Shown here: positions 47,575-53,416 of the stretch, in pieces
Numbering within the stretch: the stretch's first letter is position 1
Layout: each line of letters starts with the position of its first letter
Origin: an uncultured Draconibacterium sp.
Lineage (GTDB): Bacteria > Bacteroidota > Bacteroidia > Bacteroidales > Prolixibacteraceae
Length of the DNA stretch: 53,416 nt
Direction: 5' to 3'
Assembly (NCBI RefSeq): GCF_913063105.1
Contig: NZ_CAJXYQ010000024.1
Span: 1-53,416, forward strand
Program-made: the position numbers and the translations under genes
Notes under the pieces: generated by a model
What the model saw: the letters and a program-made list of their open reading frames with translations, nothing else
Told to the model about the DNA's origin: nothing
Database searches by the model: none

Positions 47575-48129
47575 ATGATTACGCGCGACGAAGCATTTAA
47601 CTTACTTCAACAACATGTTAAGGCAGAAAACATGATAAAGCACAGTTTGGCATCGGAAGCTGTTTTACGTGCCCTGGCTCAACATTTAAATGAAAATATT
47701 GAAGAATGGGGAATTACAGGTCTGTTACATGATATTGATGTAGAAATAACCAACGCCAACCCAAAAACACACGGACCTTATGCGGAAAACCTGCTACGAG
47801 GAAAAATCAGCGATGAAATGCTAGATGCCATTGTTATGCATAACGAACAGGCAACGGATAAAGAACGACACACCAAACTACAACATGCTTTGGCAGCCGG
47901 AGAGACCATTACCGGCTTAATTACTGCAACTACTTTGGTTTATCCGGATAAAAAACTGGCAAGTGTTAAAACGAAATCGGTAACAAAAAGAATGAAACAG
48001 AAAGCATTTGCTGCATCGGTAAAAAGAGAAAATATTATGGAATGTGATAAACTTGGAATTCCTCTGAATGAGTTTGCTGAACTGGCTCTTACTGCAATGC
48101 AATCGGTAAGCGAGCAATTGGGATTGTAA
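47575..48129 (+). CDS. HD-domain phosphohydrolase-like protein
   Basis: Protein of 184 residues with HD-type metal ligands: H23 in MIKHSLASEAV, H52-D53 in LLHDIDVE, and later H/E residues in IVMHNEQAT. HDIG-like relatives hydrolyse phosphate esters or nucleotides. The frame extends to 47506, but ATG 47575 (MITRDEAFNLL) fits the family start. Divergent from CYTH; no evidence for a joint pathway beyond position. Confidence 0.82.
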   Translation: MITRDEAFNLLQQHVKAENMIKHSLASEAVLRALAQHLNENIEEWGITGLLHDIDVEITNANPKTHGPYAENLLRGKISDEMLDAIVMHNEQATDKERHTKLQHALAAGETITGLITATTLVYPDKKLASVKTKSVTKRMKQKAFAASVKRENIMECDKLGIPLNEFAELALTAMQSVSEQLGL

Positions 48130-48212
48130 TGCATTAGCCATTGCTTTTTAACAATAAATCTTTCCGAAGGATTGATTTTTTCCTTTTCTTGCAATAGAAA
48201 ACAGAATAAGCC

Positions 48213-50876
48213 ATGCGTACAAACAATAGAATAACCCTGCACTGCCAAACCTTGTGTTCTATTGCGTTTATTTTACTATTTGTGGTGAACAGTTTACAGC
48301 TTAATGCTCAGTTGCTTACCGGAAAAATTCGCGATGAAAATAACCAGGCAGTTCCTTATGCTACCATTTATATTGCTGAAACTCGCCAGGGAACCACATC
48401 AAATATTAATGGTGATTTCTCTTTTAACCTTCAGCTGGGCACTTATAACCTTACGATTCGTTCAATGGGCTATGAGAAGCAGGAAAAACGGGTTGTTTTA
48501 AACACCGACAGCTTGTTTTTGCCCATAGCTTTAAAAGTTCAGCGTTTTGAGCTACAAGAGATTAAAGTTTTTCCGGGAGAAGAAGATCCTGCTTATTTTA
48601 TAATGCGGAAGGCCATTGCCATAGCTCCGTATTACAGGGGAATAATAAAACATTACAGTGCTGATTTATACATAAAAAGCAATTTCGCTTTTAACAATAT
48701 TCCTAACCTCATAAAAAAACAAGAACTTGAAGATGGTAAAAAGTTTAAAGACTATTTTAAAGAAAATGTGACCTATGTAATTGAGTCGCACAATAAAATC
48801 ACCTTTGAATACCCCAACCAGTACAAACAACAGGTTATTAGTAAAAAAAGCTCGTTAACCGGTTTTGACGAACCTCCGGTAATGGGATTAATGACAGCCA
48901 GTTTTTACGATGAACGTCCCAACCAGGTAGTTTCTCCATTATCGGCACTTGCACTCAAACATTATAACTTTCAGTACGAGGGCTTTATTACAGTTGGCAA
49001 TTTTGATGTTTTTAAAATTGGAGTAACTCCCAAGCGTAAAAGCGATGAACTTGTAGAAGGTTTTATTTACATTGTTGACAAGCTGTGGTGTATTTACAAC
49101 CTCGACTTTAGCTCGAGTTTTGAGTTTTTTAATTACCGTATAAAACAACAGTTCGAAAATCTTGGAAATGAAAACTGGATGCCTGTTTCGCATAACATCA
49201 GCGGCGATTTTGGGATGCTGGGTTTAAAAGGAAATTTTTATTACGGAGCATCGGTAAAATACGATTCAATTGTAAATAATAACATTGAGAACAGCATTAC
49301 GAAAACGGAAGTTCTTTCTAAAGAACAGGAGCAACTTAATACCCGACAGGTTGGCGCGAAAGAAAAAGAACTGGCGAATGAACTAGAAAGCATAACAAAC
49401 AAAGAAGAATTAAGCAATGCCGATGTAAAAAAAGCAGCCCGGTTAAATCGAAAAATATTAAAGGAACAATACAAGGACTCTACCATTGTTGCTACAGAAC
49501 ACGGAAGCTACCAAATTGCTGAGGATAAAGATTCATTAATAAACAATATTGCCTGGGACACTATCAGAAGCATCCCACTTACACAGGCTGAAATTGAAAG
49601 TTACCGAATGGCTGACTCGTTAAAACTTTTGGAGCAACCGGAAAAGAATGATACCAGCAGCAACAGCCAGACCGCGAAGAAAAACATAGGCAAAATTCTG
49701 GCCGGGGCATACGACCTGGCCACAGACTCGACTATTCGGGTGAGTTACGATGGATTATTGTCTCCTGTAAATTTCGATTTTAATGCAGTGGATGGCTATA
49801 AATATCGTCAGGAATTTCGAATTCGTTTTTTGGTGGATTCTACAAAACGTATTTACCTTACACCAAAACTTGGCTACGCTTTTAACCGAAAAGCTTTGTT
49901 TGGCAGCTTTACTGCGCAATTGGTTAATTTTGTGGCACCGGGCAACCAACTCAGCATATTTGCGGGTAAAGAAAGTAAAGATTTTAAAGGCAGTTTGCCG
50001 GGGATTTCACCCGCTGTTAATGCTTTAAGTTCGTGGTTTTTTGCCGAGAACTATATGAAATTTTATGAAGATGCTTTTGTTAGGCTGGCGCTATCGCAAC
50101 GCTTCAAAAAGAATTTTAGATTATTTGGCTCTGTTGACTATCATCACTTTAATCCGCTTGAAAACAATACAACATTCCCTTTGTCTGATAATAAATCGTT
50201 TTCGCCCAACCTGCCTGGCAACATGCCTGCCAACAGCCCGGCCCTGGCAGAGCAAAAAAGCTTTAACTATGGTTTTGGTTTAGCTTATCGTAAATCACAA
50301 CGAAAACCGTGGCTTGAGGAATCACCCTTTCTGTTTATCGATGATTTTTATGAATTCAAACTTTCCTACCAACAAGGTATTCGCGATATTCTTGAATCTG
50401 ATGCAGATTTCAGCCGAATCGATTTTTCAGTTCGCCACCAGGCTAATTTATCGCCCAGCTCCGGACTCGACTGGCAGCTAAATGCCGGCCATTATTTCCA
50501 TGCCAAACAGCTGCATTTTTCGCAATACAAACATTTTAGTTCTGCAGAAATACCTGTGATGCTAAAACCTTTTACCCATCGGTTTCAATTGCTTAACGAT
50601 TATGTACTCAGCAGCAACAATAGCTACCTTAATGTAATGAGCGAATTTAGAACAGAGTACCTTCTACTTCGGTACTTGTCGGTTTTTAACAAACGAACCT
50701 GGAGTGAAAGCCTCCATCTGAACTATGTATCAAGCTCTGATTTTACTAATTACTGGGAAGCAGGTTACAGTTTAAACAGCTTGTTTTTTGCCACAAACAT
50801 TGGTATTTTCGCCGGTTTTAAGTCTGATCGATTCGAATCATTACAAGTAAAACTGAGTATCTCGGCTTTTGAATAA
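48213..50876 (+). CDS. DUF5686 outer-membrane protein with CarboxypepD_reg-like domain
   Basis: Large envelope protein of 887 residues. Signal peptide about 1-32 (ending LQLNAQ), CarboxypepD_reg-like beta domain (about 35-115, GKIRDENNQAVPYATIYIAE), then the DUF5686 region to the C-terminus, mostly beta and probably a barrel, with a charged helical insertion around 365-440. The family is restricted largely to Bacteroidota and has no established function. Single gene. Confidence 0.82.
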   Translation: MRTNNRITLHCQTLCSIAFILLFVVNSLQLNAQLLTGKIRDENNQAVPYATIYIAETRQGTTSNINGDFSFNLQLGTYNLTIRSMGYEKQEKRVVLNTDSLFLPIALKVQRFELQEIKVFPGEEDPAYFIMRKAIAIAPYYRGIIKHYSADLYIKSNFAFNNIPNLIKKQELEDGKKFKDYFKENVTYVIESHNKITFEYPNQYKQQVISKKSSLTGFDEPPVMGLMTASFYDERPNQVVSPLSALALKHYNFQYEGFITVGNFDVFKIGVTPKRKSDELVEGFIYIVDKLWCIYNLDFSSSFEFFNYRIKQQFENLGNENWMPVSHNISGDFGMLGLKGNFYYGASVKYDSIVNNNIENSITKTEVLSKEQEQLNTRQVGAKEKELANELESITNKEELSNADVKKAARLNRKILKEQYKDSTIVATEHGSYQIAEDKDSLINNIAWDTIRSIPLTQAEIESYRMADSLKLLEQPEKNDTSSNSQTAKKNIGKILAGAYDLATDSTIRVSYDGLLSPVNFDFNAVDGYKYRQEFRIRFLVDSTKRIYLTPKLGYAFNRKALFGSFTAQLVNFVAPGNQLSIFAGKESKDFKGSLPGISPAVNALSSWFFAENYMKFYEDAFVRLALSQRFKKNFRLFGSVDYHHFNPLENNTTFPLSDNKSFSPNLPGNMPANSPALAEQKSFNYGFGLAYRKSQRKPWLEESPFLFIDDFYEFKLSYQQGIRDILESDADFSRIDFSVRHQANLSPSSGLDWQLNAGHYFHAKQLHFSQYKHFSSAEIPVMLKPFTHRFQLLNDYVLSSNNSYLNVMSEFRTEYLLLRYLSVFNKRTWSESLHLNYVSSSDFTNYWEAGYSLNSLFFATNIGIFAGFKSDRFESLQVKLSISAFE

Positions 50877-50935
50877 AAAGCAAAGCTGAAAGCAAGCATC
50901 TTCCGGATATTCAGCATTGCCTTGTATAAATGGTA

Positions 50936-51487
50936 CTAATATTCAGTTGAAAATAGTTCAGGAAATTTACCTTTAATTCCTTTCTCCCGGTAAAAATCCT
51001 TCATTCTTCTAATATCTTGCCGGGCATCATCCGAGAGTTCAAATTTCTCACCAATCGAAATTTCTTTTCGGCCCCAATCAAAATATCCCAGGTACACGGG
51101 TATTCCTGTTTCTTTAGCTATTATATGAAATCCGGCTTTCCACCTTTTATTTAAACTCCTTGTTCCTTCAGGAGTTAATGCCAGGTGTACATACTCGTTC
51201 GTATTAATTAGATTTATGGTTTGTCGTATAACATTGGCACCTTTTGAACGGTCGATGGGTAAACCGCCCATTTTTTTTATAAAATAACCCAAGGGCCAAA
51301 AGAAAAATTCTTTTTTAATTAAAACGTTGGCCACTGCACCCTTCGAGGTGTAGAATAACCACGAAATAACAAAATCCCATGCACTGGTATGTGGCGCCCC
51401 AATAATTATACATTTGTTGTCAGGAGCTTTTTCACCAACTGTTTTCCACCCCATTAATTTTAATAAAAATATACTTATTCCTTTCAC
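50936..51487 (-). CDS. 1-acyl-glycerol-3-phosphate acyltransferase family (PlsC-like)
   Basis: Lysophosphatidate-type acyltransferase of 183 residues, probably membrane-associated. Catalytic HxxxxD is H33-T-S-A-W-D38; substrate motif PEGTR lies at 106-110. It is shorter than typical PlsC, so the exact acyl acceptor is uncertain. It follows the B3/B4 gene after 35 nt on the same strand. Confidence 0.85.
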   Translation of the reverse strand: MKGISIFLLKLMGWKTVGEKAPDNKCIIIGAPHTSAWDFVISWLFYTSKGAVANVLIKKEFFFWPLGYFIKKMGGLPIDRSKGANVIRQTINLINTNEYVHLALTPEGTRSLNKRWKAGFHIIAKETGIPVYLGYFDWGRKEISIGEKFELSDDARQDIRRMKDFYREKGIKGKFPELFSTEY

Positions 51488-51522
51488 TTGAATTGGTTTT
51501 ATTTATTGTTCTGTTATACTTT

Positions 51523-52200
51523 CTATTTCTGCTTTGTTGTGCTTATTTCGTGCAGCTCAAAATTTGTTGCACCAGCATAGTTGGTCAATAACTCTATTGC
51601 CATTTCTGTCGCTTTTCCGAGCACGTTTGTGGTTTCGTAGGCAATTATTATCATTAAAAATCGTTTGGTATCCGGGGTAACACAGGTTCTTACCGAGTCG
51701 CTTGTTGGCGTACCAAAGGCACCTTTTTCATCTCTAAAAACCGGCATAAATTCAATATTAAGCTTGCCTTTTCCAATACCTTCGTAGGGTTCATTCGGTT
51801 CCCCAATACCAAAGGTAATGGCACCATCAATAGCATTGGTATCATAACCACCAATTGAAAAACCGGTAGATATGGAAACGAGGTTTAGCTGATCAACCAC
51901 GTTGTTTACCTGGTAAATCTCGCCGCGCTTTAACACCCTTCGTAAAAGTGCCTCTGCCGACAAACGGTAGCGAGCGGGATCTTTTCCGCATAATTTATAG
52001 GCCCTTCGCGAGGCAGCTATCGCCGGAAGTTTACTAATCTCCTCCACCTTTAGGCTTCGATTCAGATCTTTAATTTTTTTTTCAATGTGTAGCCAAAGTG
52101 AGTTGTTTTTAGCTTGGTAGTCGATATCGCATTCAATACACGACAACGTTAATTGTGGAATTTTCTCGGCCAGCTCTTTACCAATACTAATCTTATGCAT
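51523..52200 (-). CDS. B3/B4 tRNA-binding domain protein
   Basis: Standalone protein of 225 residues matching the B3/B4 domain of phenylalanyl-tRNA synthetase beta, which edits mischarged amino acids. Motifs include KLPAIAASRRAYKLCGKDPARYR and LNLVSISTGFSIGGYD. A role in D-amino-acid or non-cognate tRNA editing is inferred from the family, not shown. Upstream partner of the acyltransferase gene. Confidence 0.82.
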   Translation of the reverse strand: MHKISIGKELAEKIPQLTLSCIECDIDYQAKNNSLWLHIEKKIKDLNRSLKVEEISKLPAIAASRRAYKLCGKDPARYRLSAEALLRRVLKRGEIYQVNNVVDQLNLVSISTGFSIGGYDTNAIDGAITFGIGEPNEPYEGIGKGKLNIEFMPVFRDEKGAFGTPTSDSVRTCVTPDTKRFLMIIIAYETTNVLGKATEMAIELLTNYAGATNFELHEISTTKQK

Positions 52201-52543
52201 AAAATCACAACAGTTTTGTTTTTCAAATCTTTTCTTACTGCTTGCTCTTCAACTAACAGAAAGGAATGCAAAGAAAGGAACTTTTGTTTTTGATAACAAC
52301 TGTTTATTAAATTCCTGCTGGTGCAAAACCAAATTGCACGAAATTTTGGGGCAGTAAAACAAAATATTTTCACAATCAAATCCCATGTTCTGCAAACAAA
52401 AATTCTTATCTGCGAGGTGTTGCCTGCCAAATTATTTTTGTAAATTGTTAAGCAATAACACTAATTAAAGAAATGAGCATAATAGCTGTTTTGTATTTAT
52501 GCGGGTTTTGTATTATTTCTTTCAAAACAAATAATTTAATAAA
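52201..52543. other. Gene-free leader region of the DUF4251 gene
   Basis: Holds a TAnnTTTG box (52433-52440) and a 24-codon open frame that overlaps the next start. A weak 6+6 dyad sits at 52321-52339. No promoter box was found for the B3/B4 gene. Confidence 0.5.
52433..52440 (+). promoter_or_regulatory. Candidate -7 box for the uORF-DUF4251 unit
   Basis: TATTTTTG, about 33 nt before the uORF ATG at 52473. Confidence 0.45.
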
Positions 52544-52547
52544 ATGA
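52473..52547 (+). CDS. Possible 24-residue upstream ORF
   Basis: A hydrophobic 24-residue frame (starts MSIIAVLYLCGF) ends in TGA that shares bases with the DUF4251 ATG (ATGA overlap). It is preceded by a TAnnTTTG box. It could be a leader peptide coupling translation; it could also be chance, since no homology is known. Confidence 0.3.
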   Translation: MSIIAVLYLCGFCIISFKTNNLIK

Positions 52548-53065
52548 AAAAAGCAATTTTTATTGGGTTTTTAATTTTTTCGGTAATTGCCGTTTCTGCG
52601 CAGGATAAAAAACTAAGTCGTAAAGAACGAAAAGCAGAACGCGAAGCGAAGCTAACGGAGCAAACTAAAAAGCTTATAGAGGATAAGGCCTGGCAATTTA
52701 ACGCCTCGCAAATGCTTCCTTCAAGTGGCAAAAGCAGAAGCCTCACTACATCGTATAATGTGGTTTTAAAAGACAATGAAGTGGATTCCTATCTCCCCTA
52801 TTTTGGCCGCGCCTATTCTGCCGATTACGGGTCAACAGAATCGCCGATGATTTTTAAGGCACCGATTGAGGACTACAGTGTTGAAGACGGGAAAAAAGGT
52901 GGATTTGTTGTTAAGTTCTCAGCCAAGAATAAAAACGACCGCGTGACTTATACCTTTCAAATAGGTTCAACCGGATCGGCTTCGCTAAGTGTTAACAGTA
53001 CCAACCGGCAACACATTTCGTACCATGGTGATTTTGTGCCAATAACTGAAAAAAAGAAAGAATAA
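52544..53065 (+). CDS. DUF4251 family exported protein
   Basis: Protein of 173 residues with a signal peptide (MKKAIFIGFLIFSVIAVSAQ), a short Lys/Arg/Glu-rich helix, then a beta-rich domain containing LPYFGRAYSADYGSTES and FVVKFSAKNKNDRVTYTFQIG. DUF4251 proteins are Bacteroidota envelope proteins of unknown function. A long palindrome just downstream probably ends the transcript. Confidence 0.8.
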   Translation: MKKAIFIGFLIFSVIAVSAQDKKLSRKERKAEREAKLTEQTKKLIEDKAWQFNASQMLPSSGKSRSLTTSYNVVLKDNEVDSYLPYFGRAYSADYGSTESPMIFKAPIEDYSVEDGKKGGFVVKFSAKNKNDRVTYTFQIGSTGSASLSVNSTNRQHISYHGDFVPITEKKKE

Positions 53066-53103
53066 GAATTTGAAGTTTACTAGTCCTAAATAAGCGTTAC
53101 AGA

Positions 53104-53322
53104 TTATTGGGCTAATTTAATAGATTCACAAACCGTTTCAAAACTAGTTTTGAAACGGTTTGTTCTTTTATAGCTTTTAATTTTAACAGTATTTTGTCTA
53201 TGCATTTGATCTGGAGTAAGCATTTGACAAGACCAATGAGGTCGTTTTGTATTGTAAATTTCAATGCTGTTTTTCACTAAGTCTTTCATCACCTGCAATT
53301 TTACCCGGTAATCTTCAAGCAT
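53104..53322 (-). pseudogene. Truncated IS3-family transposase C-terminus
   Basis: The product matches the C-terminal end of an IS3-type integrase: EIYNTKRPHWS and LTPDQMHRQ are the typical RPH and TPxQ patterns. Reading upstream in frame adds ILKQEF before the match stops near 53340, where sequence resembling an IS terminus (GACGTCCCCCCGAAAAACTGG) begins. The N-terminal catalytic region is absent, so the gene is a remnant. The last codons run through a 36-nt palindrome. Confidence 0.8.
53128..53163. repeat. 36-nt perfect palindrome
   Basis: Perfect dyad of two 18-nt arms meeting at CTAG; each arm includes AAACCGTTTC. It lies just after the DUF4251 gene, followed by a T-rich stretch, and may act as a terminator for both directions. 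Confidence 0.7.
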
Positions 53323-53339
53323 AAATTCCTGTTTTAAAA

Positions 53340-53416
53340 TGACGTCCCCCCGAAAAACTGGACATCTCTAAATTTGAGGATTCGGCAAAATATTAATATG
53401 TTTAATTGATAAATAT
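53340..53416 (+). mobile_element. Probable end of a second IS3-family element
   Basis: Begins TGACGTCCCCCCGAAAAACT, with the 5'-TG and the CGAAAAACTGGACA pattern common to IS3-family left ends. A TAAATTTG box at 53369-53376 could drive orfA. The body lies beyond the window, so identity is not confirmed. Confidence 0.5.

Noticed and set aside
52149..52430. 93-residue minus-strand frame upstream of the B3/B4 gene
   Set aside because: Overlaps the B3/B4 start, low-complexity and without family features.

Overview
The window looks like a chromosomal segment of a Bacteroidota bacterium. An anaerobic or facultative Marinilabiliales/Prolixibacteraceae-type organism is the best guess, from protein style rather than any marker gene. 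The supporting features are AT-rich DNA, many promoters of the Bacteroidota form TAnnTTTG, almost no Shine-Dalgarno sites (gyrA is an exception), a long-form YidC, SusC-like CarboxypepD_reg/TonB receptors, and the DUF3078, DUF4251, DUF5686 and HYC_CC_PP families. No rRNA, tRNA, CRISPR array or prophage was seen. Most of the window is ordinary housekeeping DNA. The accessory parts are a metal-uptake cassette, a secreted-lipoprotein pair, a redox operon and IS debris at the right edge.

Layout, left to right: pyrK-pyrD (pyrimidine synthesis); an operon for a 2-oxoacid dehydrogenase (E2, then a fused E1 alpha-beta) with flavodoxin; pyrG-yidC; fabI, convergent with them; a secreted M49 peptidase; a probable copper/heavy-metal cassette (HYC_CC_PP protein, TonB receptor, HMA metallochaperone); a VOC protein and an MFS transporter; a radical SAM protein; two lipoproteins (M81/MlrC-like, and a DUF1080-PHP-like fusion); a cytidylate-kinase-like protein; Xaa-Pro aminopeptidase; a degenerate ArsC/LMW-phosphatase-like gene; a DUF349 repeat protein; a TPR protein; gyrA divergent from clpC; a PfkB kinase and a membrane PP2C phosphatase; fabG; sir2 divergent from mnmE; a four-gene thiol/redox operon (NifX-like, CCG-type thioredoxin, OsmC, membrane-tethered thioredoxin) divergent from a Crp/Fnr regulator; SRPBCC, DUF3078, CYTH and HD-domain genes; a DUF5686 outer-membrane protein; an acyltransferase with a B3/B4 protein; a DUF4251 protein; and an IS3-family remnant.

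Several start codons were moved from the longest reading frame because a TAnnTTTG box, a ribosome-binding site or family alignment contradicts the longer form (E2, pyrG, gyrA, mnmE, crp, osmC, SRPBCC, DUF3078, HD). The most interesting leads are: the Crp-linked redox operon with a near-perfect 10+10 inverted repeat in its leader; three consecutive hairpins between the HYC_CC_PP gene and its TonB receptor; an ArsC-like protein that has lost all its catalytic residues and has no ordinary start codon; two genes whose -7 box lies so close to the ATG that their mRNAs may be leaderless; and the DUF1080-PHP fusion lipoprotein. None of these is proven to be a new system from sequence alone.
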